A DNA stretch of 64,000 bases from Beroe forskalii (taxonomy: Eukaryota; Ctenophora; Nuda; Beroida; Beroidae): assembly GCA_011033025.1 (NCBI GenBank), contig WFMF01000145.1:186001-250000 (forward strand), written 5' to 3'. Position numbers and translations under genes: made by a program. The notes under the pieces were generated by a model. It saw only the letters and a program-made list of their open reading frames with translations. It searched no databases and was not told the DNA's origin. Numbering within the stretch: the stretch's first letter is position 1; every line of letters starts with the position of its first letter. Shown here piece after piece: positions 1 through 11,600 of this stretch.

Positions 1-2
1 AC

Positions 3-1226
3 CGAGACTTTACCAGATTCCTCAATGACCCAACATTCCCTTATAAAGTGACTGTGTGTATTGGTTCTGATCAGATACTCTGTTCTGGAGTACTATTGGC
101 TCAACAAAGCAGTGTACTAGAACAGAAAATCAGAGAAGATAGTGGTGTGCTAATGTTCGATGAAATGCTCGAGATTAAGAACTCCTCTGAGGTATTGCAT
201 CAATGTATTGAATTCCTACATGGGGCAGATCTAACATTCACCCTTGATAACATAGAAATAATTCTAAAGTTTGCTAGCTGGTACAAGGTGAAAGATTTGA
301 TGGGTGAAGCATTGGGTTGGATATTTTGTTACTTTGATCATCATTCATATAGTGGGGACAGCATTGTTGTGCTGTTTAACTTACTTTTTATATGTTATCA
401 TTTAGATGAAGATGCATCATGCAATTTGAAATTGATCCTTTTCTCTATCATTGATGAAGTTGGTGACAAATTCTACTATGATCAATCTGAAAAAGGTTCA
501 CTATTTCACGTTATGTATGGTTTAATGCACAGTGATATTGCCAAAATTATTTCTATTTGGAAGCCCCTGAATTACTCTTCCTTCTTTTATGATTGGCTGG
601 ATTTCTCTATTGAAAACAGGAAATTTGTGCTTGATAACATCAATATGTTCAAGCTTTCTCAAATATTTCCTACCGAAAATGATCTGTCAAATTTCATATC
701 TCTAATCTCTGATGATGAAGAGTTAATGGATCCTAGGTACATGAAGATTCTCCTTCAGATACAAAAAGATTTCCTGGCCCAGAATACTGCTCAATCAACA
801 AATCAGCCAGCTGCTCTTAATTCCAACAATGCTAGTAATTCAACTTCATCCTGTATTTGTTATGGAAGCAGTATTGTAAGCTATGCTTTTCCATCTGCAT
901 CCAGTTTCTGGGATGATTTCAGTATCTCGGACTCTGATTTTGATTGTGATCTGAACAGTGATTCCTCTTCAGAATCGTATGATCATTACAAAGAGCGTAC
1001 AGTTTGGATTGGTAATGTTCCTACAACAGCCGCTAATGCTGATCTTAACACATTATTTGGAAGATACGGTAAAATTGATGAAATTGACATCAGGGAGGCC
1101 CCATTATATTCCTGCAACCAAGCATTCATAACTTTTGCCACAGTTGGATCTGCATATGCACTTCTTAGAGCAAATAGAAGATTTACTTTGCAGGGAAGCG
1201 TTTTGAAGATAGCAGAAAGAAGATGA
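3..1226 (+). CDS. BTB-domain protein with C-terminal RRM (5' partial)
   Basis: The reading frame is open from the left edge (first full codon at 3) to the stop at 1226, so the true ATG lies outside the window. The paralogue at 2628 has about 16 more residues before the shared motif RDFTRFLNDP. The N-terminal third reads as a BTB/POZ fold (YKVTVCIGSDQILCSGVLLA, then FLHGADLTFTLDNI and ILKFASWYKVKDL), followed by a helical BACK-like region. A Ser/Asn/Asp-rich linker leads to a C-terminal RNA recognition motif of about 70 residues, with an RNP2-like VWIGNVP and an RNP1-like QAFITFAT. BTB domains usually mediate dimerisation or Cullin-3 binding, and an RRM binds RNA or a protein partner; the combination suggests an RNA-linked adaptor, which is inference. 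The single long exon and the close copy 1.4 kb downstream point to tandem duplication. Domain calls are by eye. Confidence 0.8.
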   Translation, partial: RDFTRFLNDPTFPYKVTVCIGSDQILCSGVLLAQQSSVLEQKIREDSGVLMFDEMLEIKNSSEVLHQCIEFLHGADLTFTLDNIEIILKFASWYKVKDLMGEALGWIFCYFDHHSYSGDSIVVLFNLLFICYHLDEDASCNLKLILFSIIDEVGDKFYYDQSEKGSLFHVMYGLMHSDIAKIISIWKPLNYSSFFYDWLDFSIENRKFVLDNINMFKLSQIFPTENDLSNFISLISDDEELMDPRYMKILLQIQKDFLAQNTAQSTNQPAALNSNNASNSTSSCICYGSSIVSYAFPSASSFWDDFSISDSDFDCDLNSDSSSESYDHYKERTVWIGNVPTTAANADLNTLFGRYGKIDEIDIREAPLYSCNQAFITFATVGSAYALLRANRRFTLQGSVLKIAERR

Positions 1227-2590
1227 TATCCAAATCAGAGCGTTGAAGAGTTGAAGGGATGCTGAAATTCAACCATTTTTACATCATGTTACAGTATAGT
1301 ATATCATGTTGTTCAATATCGGGTCAACCAAATTTACCTATCTATTTGCATGTGTACAGGCAGCATCTTATTAAATGAACTTACATTTCATTGTGTTTTT
1401 ATTGGATCTTTATAATACTATTTCAATTTCTTTATATTCATAGATCGATTGTGTATAAGCTAGGTACTATTATTATTATTGAGTACTAAATTACTGTATT
1501 GTAAATTTTTAATTTGTTAGGAAGTTTTATTGGGTTCATTTTTATTTTATCCATTGTATTTTGAAGTCATAACGGCTCTTTTAATTGATTTTGACTTAAA
1601 AGTTGAATTTTACTGACCAATTTTGAATTATTATAGCAATCATTACTTCATTTAGAAATATTTTCAGATATTAGAATATAAATATATTGATTTAAATTGA
1701 ACGTCGACACAGGAAGAAATTGTGAGATTGTATATCTAATTCATTTTTTGTTTGTAGTACTCATTGATAATGTTCTCATCTCGATATAATTTATTGTGCC
1801 CCAACGTTTCATTCACGAATTGAAATCTATACAATTACTTGTTTTATTATGTTTTTTATTCAATTACTGGTAAAATCCAAAGGTACAAGTTGGCTGTGTT
1901 TTGGTGGCGCTCTGGTATTGTTTGAATGAATCATGTTTAATATATTTTCTTATTTTAAGCTGATGCCATTAAACCCACTTCCCCTCCATAATTAAGTTTA
2001 TTGTTGTTGCATCACTGCATCAGGATTCAGGTGTTACATATGTGGTGTAATCATTTGAAAAATTGAAAGCGCTTCTCTCATCCTACTCTTCAGGCCCCAA
2101 TAGACAGGGGGAGAAAATTACAGTTTTGGATTTTTTCCTCGGTGTGGAACTATCTTTTGGTACCCTAGTAAACAATTGGAAATTTTAAAGAAAATTCAAA
2201 TTTTTCATAATCAAAGGAACATATTATTTCAGGAAAGATTTATGATAGCAAACAACGATCTGGAAGCTTCTTTACTTTTTTCAGTCTCATGCTCATTTTT
2301 TTCGTTAGATTTAGGTTAAATTTGATGGCTTTTATCAGTAAACTCAATCAGAATCATTATGTGGAAAAGTTAAGATGAAATTCACCCCCTCTCATCTTAT
2401 TTGGAACCACACTTTTTTTAGACATACACTGGGGACAGTAATTACAGCCCCGCATCTATTTGGGCCTGAAGAATACCTGATCAATATCATTATTCGAACA
2501 ATTCCTTTTACAGCTGAATTTTGGTGTTGATATTATCGATTTCTGTAGATATTTTCACCTCTGCCGTTTACTTGATGAATTTATTAGTGT
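1227..2590. other. Intergenic spacer between the two BTB paralogues
   Basis: AT-rich sequence with no convincing exon. It holds the 3' flank of the first BTB gene and the promoter of the second. The only structure I see is an imperfect inverted repeat pair around 2085-2475, listed separately. Confidence 0.6.
2085..2475. repeat. Possible small inverted-repeat (MITE-like) element
   Basis: The segment begins near TTCAGGCCCCAATAGA and ends with the imperfect reverse complement TCTATTTGGGCCTGAA. Related GGGG/ATTACAG blocks follow inside both ends. The arms are about 35 bp and diverged, and no clear target duplication is visible, so the call is tentative. Confidence 0.35.
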
Positions 2591-2627
2591 CTTGTTGAAT
2601 ATTTTAAATCAATCTACCATCAGCAGC

Positions 2628-5600
2628 ATGTCAGAGCCACTCAGAAAACTTCCCTTAGATCGAGACTTTACCCGATTCCTCAATGACCCAACCTTCCCTT
2701 ATAAAGTGACTGCATATATTGGTTCTGATCAGATACTTTGTTCTGGAGTACTATTGGCTCAACAAAGCAGTGTACTAGAACAGAAAATCAGAGAAGATAA
2801 TGGAGTGCTAATGTTCCTTGAAATGCTCGAAACAAATAACTCTTCTGAGGTTCTGCATCAATGTATTGACTTCCTGCATGGGGCAGATTTACGATTCACT
2901 CTTGAAAACATAGAAATAATTCTGAAGTTTGCTAGCTGGTACAAGGTGGAAGATTTGATTGAAGAAGCATTACGTTGGATATATCGTTACTTTGTGAATG
3001 ATTCGTATGTTGGGGACAACATAGTTGTGCCATTAAACTTACTTTTTACTAGTTATCATTTGGATGACAATGCATCATATGAGCTGAAGAAGATCTTTTT
3101 CTCTACCATTGAAGAATTTGGTGACAAATTCCACTATGACCAGTCTGAAAAAAATTCACTCTTTCAGTTCATGTCAGATCTATTGCCTTGTGATATTTTA
3201 AAGATCCTGTCTACATGGAAGTCTCCTAAACTTTTTACTTTCTTTCACGATTGGTTAGAGTTTTCTAGCAAAAACAAAAAGTATTTCCTTGATAACATCG
3301 CTCAAGTAAATCTTTATGAACTTATGCCTACAGAATCCGATCTTTCCAGTTTTGTATCTCTTATCTCTTGTGATAAAGAATTAATGGATCCTAAATACAT
3401 TAAGATTCTGCTTCAAATTCAGAAAGATTTTCTTGTTCAAAAAACTGGTCAAGCAACAAATCTGCCAGTTCAAAGTGAGTCCAACAGTAACTTAACCTGG
3501 GCATTTACATTTTCTGGATAGCTTTAAAAGTGCCCTGTATGATAAAAGGATAAACAAGTGCATAATCATATGATAATCTGTTTTTCAGCTTTGGAAGGTC
3601 TTCTGTACAACACTAAAACAATCACACTATTGGGTTGGCACAATAAGTTTGTAAATGCAACTCCTGATGGATGTCGAAATGATGAGACTGAGCCTTCTGC
3701 TTCCTGTAATATCCAGGTGGAAGTAACCAAAGACAACTGCGTGGCTCTCAAATCTTGTCATGGGAAGTATCTATCTGGTGAGTGAGGAGCTTGCTTTAAA
3801 GGTCAGGGATGAAATGGTCAATATATAAATCCCGTGCTTTTGGAATGTTAATAAGGAGTTAGGATCGGTTTCCGGTACTTTAGACTATGCTGAATCGATC
3901 TAGACTTGTCGACAATTTTTGTTTCGATGTCGACACCTATTTTTGGCCACGCCCATTTTTGACCTGTCAGAAGCTGAAATGGGGCAACTTAAAAAATATT
4001 TTTTCCATAACATGGCATGTGGGGTATCGAAATAGGGGTTTTCTGGGACGGGAAGAACGATGCAACCATTGGTATTACTCTTAAACTTTCATATCTGGAG
4101 TTATGGTGACCACGCCCATTTTTGGCCTTGCCCGATGGCTGAAAATGGGAAAACATTGATTCCATCCTTTTGGTAGTGTGTGGGGCATCGAAATAGGGGT
4201 TTTCTGGGACGGGAAGAACGATACAACCATTGGTTTTACTCTAAAACGTTTATATCTGGAGTTATGGTGACCACGCCCATTTTTGGCCTTGCGCAATGGC
4301 TGAAAATGGGTAAACATTGATGCCATCCTTTTGGTAGTGTGTGGGGTATCGAAATACTAATAGGGGTTTTCTGAGACGAGAAGAACGATGCAATTATTGG
4401 TTTTACTCTAAAACGTTCATATGTGGAGTTATGGTGACCACGCCAATTTTTGGCCTAGCGTGATGGCTGAAATTTTGAAAATATTGATACCATCCTTTGG
4501 GTGGCATGTGGGGTATCAAAACAGGGGTTTTCTGGGACTAGAAGAACGATGCAATCATTGTATTGTATTGTATTGTATTGTATTGTAGGTTCCCCAAACT
4601 CGGAAGTAAGGGGGACAGTACCCTTAAGGGCACTGCCAGCACTGGGGCCACGGGACACCACTTATAGCGACGGCAAGTTGCCACTGGTACCCACTGGGTG
4701 CTCTGGCTTTATTGGGAACAGCATTTCAGTGACATTGGCTTGGTGAACTTCACTGAGCAATGGGGGTTTTTGGGTAAAACCAACGATGCAATCATTGGTT
4801 TTACACAAAAACGTCCAAATGTGGCATAATTGTTGACAACGCCCTATTTTGTCCTGTGCCATGGTTGAAAATTGGAATAGTATCTTGATTCCATACTTTA
4901 GGCATGTAGATTATCAAAATAGGGGTTTCTTGGGAAGTAAAAACGATCTTATCAATGATGGTTCTTGTCATTAATTCCACTCGAAAGCATTCATGTGTGA
5001 TTTTGACCATGCCTGTTTCTTGGCCTGCACAATGGCTGCAATTTTGGAAACCATTGAATCCGAAATCAATACTTCAATACTTCGGTTTAAAGCCCTATCA
5101 AAAAAGTAAAGAATTTTATAGGCACGAAACAGCCAATAAAGTTATAAGTTTTACTCAAGAATGGTCAAAAAATGAGTTTTAAGGCAACCATGGCCCGTTT
5201 GCATAACTAGGGAAACCCTCAGTTTAAAAGGAAACCCCTAATTAATAAGGTGAAGCTCTTATGTGTAAGGAAGTTACCTTATCCATGAGCTCATATGGGC
5301 TTCTCCTTTCATATATTAGGCAATTGCTTTACCACCAAAACCGTTGGACGGTTGGTCTAGTAACCCCCCGCTGGTTTGGATGTGATCAGCCCATTTTGTC
5401 TCTTTTTCAGGTTCCGTTGTCACATCCAAACCCGCGGGGGGTTACTAGACCAACCGTCCAACGGTTTTGGTGGTGATATCTTGACAGATGTATGTAGTTT
5501 GAACCCATGTTACTTGCCTAAAGGCAGTTCGGACCCACGTTACTTGTTCTCACGTAGTCTGAATCCACGTAACTAGCCCACACGCAAGCCGAACCCATGT

Positions 5601-8600
5601 AACGTACCCTGACAAAGTCCAAAACTACGTTATTCTAACTTGGAATTACTAGAATTGATATATTTCTTTATTTCTACAAATCGTCCACGCAAACTCACGT
5701 GCTTAAATATGGCAACCAGAACTAATTTCACGTGCATTATTTGTATTTGAACTCATTTCAACATAATCAAGTCGAAAATCCCGTGTAAATATCAATTTCT
5801 TCAAATCCCCTAATTTCTACAAAACTTCCGTGTGTACTCACGTGCTGAAATATGGCAACCAGATCCAATTTCACGTGCATTAGTCGTATTTGAACCAATT
5901 TCAACGTAATCAAGTCGAAAATCCCGTGTTAATATCAATTTCTTCAAATCCCCTAATTTCTACAAAACGTCCGCGTGAACTCACGTGCTCCACTAGTTCA
6001 TCGTATATTTCCCATCCCTATTCATTGTGAGACATAGAAAAACCATTATCAGTTGACCATCGTATCACAGAATAAGACTACGGTAAAAATTTTTGTCATA
6101 AACATAATTTCGATCAATTTACAGTTCAATTTTTAGAAGCCTCGTGGGACAACAATCTACGACCGATCGCCCTGAAACTCGTTTTATAGCTAAATCTCAA
6201 GGTCTAAAAGCAGCAGATCAAAGTAAAAAATAATCCGATGAAAACTCTTTGAGTTAGAGATGTCCAAAGTAGCGCAAAATAGCGTTCTATCGCAAAATAC
6301 ACTATTTTAGTGGTTTAACGCGATTTTGATGACGTCATCACAGCACCAAAATAGGCTCAAACCAACTTCCCATATAGCCTATCACACAATTCCGCCTTAG
6401 TACAACATACTTTGACCGGTCTCATCTCAAGATAAGTCGCAGTTCTTGACATCTCACTCGTTTAAGTTTTGTCCTATAATTTGGAAATCGATTTTTCACC
6501 TTACTTTAGAAAATCGCGTATATCTCGATGAAAAATCGAGATAACCCAATGATCCATATGATTTTCTGAAAGCTCTTTAAATTTGCTAAAAATCATTCTG
6601 AAAAATCAGACAGCTATCTCCTTTCCTTCTTGGTGAAAAATGCGCTCGAAAATAGCCTATTTTCGCTAAAAAAGCAAGAAATTTCGCTGAGTTGATGACG
6701 TCAAAGTGACGTGAAAATGACGTCACCAGAACTTCTCTTATAGCCTATAACATTTTCCCATCTTAGATCAACAAAACCTGACCTCGATCATGTCTCTACC
6801 ATTTCCCGTTCTTGAGATCTCATCGTTTTAAATTGGGTCCCAATTATCATGATATTATTATAATATTATTTCCCAAAACCAAAAAGGATTTGGTTGTGAT
6901 GGTCCGCGGCGGTTTTAAGGCGTTCTTCACGGTAAAACCCATGATATGAGAAAGAACGCGACGGTTAAAACTGCCGCAACGGCACTTTCTTGATGCATTA
7001 AAGTTACGTGAATGCTGTATAATATTGTGACGTTGCAGCAGTTTTAACCGTCGCGTTCTTTCTCATATCATGGGTTTTACCGTGAAGAACGCCTTAAAAC
7101 CGCCGCGGACCATCACAACCAAATCCTTTTTGGTTTTGGGAAAAAATATCAACATTTTTCTGTGCCCAGATATTGAAATTTGGCGTCAAATCGCGCGTCA
7201 ATATTCGCGTTACCTAGCATTACTGATGACGTCACAATTACGTCATAAAATTAGATAAGCTATCTGAGACCCATTCATTAACACAATTGGGACTATGACC
7301 GACAACATATCCAAAGATGAAGTTCTGGGGTTGTCCCGTTTTCTCTCCACTAGCTTCACAAGTTTTGCCATTTTTTGGGATTTTTTCCGTGTCAAAGTGT
7401 TTCAAACAATCGCATATATCTCAATGATGCTGGTGAGCTTAGAACTTTTCAACCACATTTTTGAAAAGTACATTAAATTTCCTTTCCACGCTAGGAGGAG
7501 CATTTTTTCCTATCTCGAAAGCTTCATACCGAAAAATTGCGTTGAAAAACGCCTATTTTTGGGAAAATCGACATGTGAAATTCTTAGTTTTGTGACGTCA
7601 TTATGACGTCATAATCGTGACGTAAAATAGTTTTTAAGGGCATTTTTTGCAAGTTCTATCCTTCTACTTTCCAACGCTGGGTCGATGAGCTCTGTATCTT
7701 TTACCGTTCCCGAGATATGGCCGTTTAAATAGGGTATACTTCTTGCACTAAAAGCGTCATCTCTCGTATATGTATCAGCGTCGTAACCCTTTTTAACAAG
7801 AACACCCTCAATTTTGGCGATTTCAAGTAGTTATAACTCAGCCATTTCTGAACGAATTGATCTCAAATTTAAAACTCCGAGCGTGCGCACAGCGAAGGCG
7901 CGGAAACTCAATTTTCAATCGATTTGATCGTCGGGAACGTACCGTAAAAAATTTTGAAATTCGGCGAATCCATGAAAACATATAGTTGGGGGCTGGCAAG
8001 CGCAGCGATGCGTACGCATCGCGTGTACGATTTCGGTGTGAATAAGTTGTTATAACTTGATCATTTTTTATCCAATTGATCTGAAATTTTGACAGTTGCG
8101 CCTTTGACCCTCAAAGAAGCGACGTATCGATTTTGGTGGAAATCCAATATCGGGAAATTGCCCAAATTTCTTCGTGAAATGTGGGGAAGTACATGAGATT
8201 TCTCTCGTTAGAATCGCCGTCCAATGCTCGCCCTCGGACCCTTCGGGTCCTCGGGCTCGCAGCTCGGGCCTTCGGCCCTCGCACTGTTAGGTTCGCCGTC
8301 CAAAGCTCGCCCTCAGGCCCTTCGGGCCCTCGGGCTCGCAAACCGCCGCGGGGGGCTTGCCAGCCCCCTGATTATTATTATTATAATATTAGATCACCCT
8401 GTGACACTCGTTTCTCTCATATATACCCTGGCCAGTCTTTTTTATTACCGCGGGGGGTTACCGCCCTGGCCAGGGCGGGAATATATAAGGAAAACAGTGG
8501 GTTTTCAATTAATTGATCAAATTACATCTGTGTGAGTTGAGAGGGGTACGTTTTGAGTTGAGAAGGCCATGTTACTCGTTGAGGTGGGCAAGTTATGAGT

Positions 8601-11600
8601 TCATGGGGGCGGGATATAGAGTCAAGAGGGGTATGTAATGAGTTGAGAGGGGTATGCTATGAGTTGAGAGGCATTTGTTCATTGATGATCGTACAAAGGT
8701 TTTTCAGGAGTCTGAGAGGGTTCTTTAGGAGTGTTATAGGGTTACTCAGGAGCCCAGTGGAATAATTTTTAAAAGTGGCTGGGAATGAGGATTTAGCGGG
8801 AAAATGGCTTTTTCTGTCTAGTGGCGTCTCTAAAATCTAAGACTACTTCAATCATGATTTCATGTCTCAAAATCACGGAATTGTGGAGAAGGCTCGTCAA
8901 ATTTGACTATTCTTTGAGAAATGATGTAGGGAATTGAATCAATATCACAATAAAACGCTGAAAGCAATTATGAAGTAACGAATTTTACTCGTATAGTTAC
9001 ACATTATTTTCATTCTGTATCACGCCTATCTAGCTCAGTTGGCTAGACCGCGCGCTTAAATTAGCACCGATCTGTCGTACGCGAGGTCCGTGGTTCGAGC
9101 CCGACTATAGTCAAATTTAAAATTTTCATTTTCGTAGCTTATCTTCAGTTTTCTGATAGCAAATAATGATCCTACAGCCTAATCAGTTCATCAGAAAGAT
9201 ATTAAATTGATTCAAAAAGATTCTAAGATTGATTCAGCAGTTTGATTTCGAAATACAGTGGGATCTACTCAAATAAGCATGTTGCACTGGTGGTTTAAAC
9301 TAGAACTTCCAAAATGTTGAGTTCCACAACAAAAAGATGATATGGTGAGTTCCTGGCTGTATGGTGAGTTCCTGGCTGTATAAACAAACAATGGTAGCCC
9401 TGCAGCGGATTTCAGGATTCCTGGCTACTTTTGGAGTCTGGCAGCTAGTTTGGGAATATTTTGGCTAGTTTAGGATCCCCGTAGCTTTTTTAGGCATGAA
9501 TGACGCGCGTTTCGTGCGCGTTAATTGGATTCTGACGCAGTTTGGAAATTGCTCCTTTATCAAAACTAGCGAGTTGAGACGATTAGAATTATTACGCGGC
9601 GTAAAATAGCCAAATACTAGTATCTAATTTCTTTAATAACTGTCAACCTAAATGGGCTTTTTTTGCTTCGATTTGGGCAAATTTCGGCTGGGATTGCCGC
9701 TCCTACAATCCTCATATTATGCCACTGGGCTCAGGAGTGTGATAACTGATACGGTTACTCAGGAGTGTGAGAGGGTTGTTCAGGAGTGTGATAGGGTTAC
9801 TCAGGAGTGTGATACGGTTACTCAGGAGCGTGTTACGGCTACTCAGGAGTGTGAAACAGTTACTCAGGGGTGATAAGGTAACTTAGGAGTGTGATATGGT
9901 TACTCAGGAGTGTGATACGGTTACTCAGGAGTGTGATACGGTAACTCAGGAGTGTGATACGGTAACTTATGTGATACGGTAACTCAGGAGTGTTATACGG
10001 TTTCTCAGGAGTGTGATACGATTACTCAGGAACGTGTTACGGCAACTCAGGAGTGTGGAACAGTTACTCGGAGTGTGATACGGTTACTCAGGAATGTGAT
10101 ACGGTAACTCAGGAGTGTTATACGGTTACTCAGGAGTGTGATACGGTGACTTAAGAGTGTGATACGGTTATTTTGATACCCCACACGCTGCCCAAAGGAT
10201 GGAATCAACGTTTTAGGGTAAAACCAATGGTTGCATCGTTCTTCCCGTCCCAGAAAACCCCTATTTCGATACCCCACACACTACCAAAAGGATGGCATCA
10301 ATGTTTTCCCATTTTCAGCCATCGCCCAAGGCCAAAAATGGGCGTGGTCACCATAACTCCAGATATTAACGTTTAAGAGTAAAACCAATGGTCGCATCGT
10401 TCTTCTAGTCCCAGAAAACCCCTGTTTTGATACCCCACATGCCACCCAAAGGATGGTATCAATATTTTCAAAATTTCAGCCATCACGCTAGGCCAAAAAT
10501 TGGCGTGGTCACCATAACTCCACATATGAACGTTTTAGAGTAAAACCAATAATTGCATCGTTCTTCTCGTCTCAGAAAACCCCTATTTCGATACCCTACA
10601 TGCCATGTTATGGAAAAAATATTTTTTAAGTTGCCCCATTTCAGCTTCTGACAGGTCAAAAATGGGCGTGTCCAAAAATAGGTGTCGACATCGAAACAAA
10701 AATTGTCGACAAGTCTAGATCGATTCAGCATAGTCTTAAGTACCGGAAACCGATCCTAACTCCTTATTAACATTCCAAAAGCACGGGATTCCATTTCATC
10801 CCTGACTATAAAGTTATTTAAGAACTTTCAAAGTTTCTAACTTCAATTTATTTTAACGACCTCCCTTATTATTCTAATTTAAGCATGAATCTTAGATATA
10901 TTGGTTCCAAGATCATAGAAATACCATGGTTTATGGTTTAAAAAGATTTTTAGTTATTTTTCTCAGCTCAGCAAAATGGAACGTTACAATGGAACAGAAA
11001 TCAGGCTCAGGCGTGGGAACATTTTTCGGTTTATAAGATTGATGAAAATAAGATTTCACTGAAGTCTTATCATGGGAAGTTTCTATCAGCTCAGCCAAAT
11101 GGTGAAATGCAAGTAAACAGATCCAAGTGCTTGGGTTGGGAGCATTTTACTGTGCATCCTGCGTGTAGGGTACAAATCATCCAAGATGTGGAAGAAGGTT
11201 TGCATATACAGCATATTATTTTAAATTGCATTTGGAAACAAAATATGGCATTTCAAGACATTGGTAACAGATCCAACTTTTGGTTACCAAGATTGATCTT
11301 AAATCTCTGGTCAATAACCATTCATAATTTCATAACCTTGGGCACCCTTTAGAAACACCGATTCAGCTTAGGCATATGATTACTTTTCTTAATAATCAGC
11401 CCCTGACTGCCTGGTGCATTGATTGCTAGGCACTCCATAGCTTTGCCAAAGGTCCACCTTAGGTCTCGTCTTCTGTAGCTCACCTGATTAGGTCGACTCA
11501 TTAATAAGTCTGCCTAGACTGGTTTGGCATTTCTCCAGACTGCTTAGTTGGTAGAATTAACGAAAATACCAGTTTTTCAATCCACATTACCTTTTCAATG

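Larger units (their letters stand above)
3802..10806. mobile_element. 7.0-kb foldback-like DNA transposon, non-autonomous, inside a BTB/fascin intron
   Basis: The two ends are long inverted repeats. The left arm begins GTCAGGGATGAAATGG at 3802 and the right arm ends with its complement at 10806. They match over roughly 640 bp, apart from a 13-bp insert near 3818. Inside the arms lies a tandem repeat of about 161 bp. Flanks are TTTAAAG (3795-3801) and TATAAAG (10807-10813), a possible 7-bp target duplication with one mismatch. Long inverted arms made of tandem repeats are the hallmark of foldback-type elements. I see no transposase. The interior holds several hairpins, a cluster of CRE palindromes, short minisatellites and a nested hAT-like element. 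It begins 24 bp after a splice donor and ends 160 bp before the next acceptor. Confidence 0.75.

Noticed and set aside
8181..8535. Overlapping frames around 8.1-8.5 kb on both strands
   Set aside because: They fall in GC-rich hairpin repeats (CCCTTCGGG loops) inside the foldback element and have no family resemblance.
9026..9115. Functional tRNA gene
   Set aside because: A and B boxes are present, but the acceptor stem does not pair and the anticodon arm is over-long. An identical copy lies in a second transposon.
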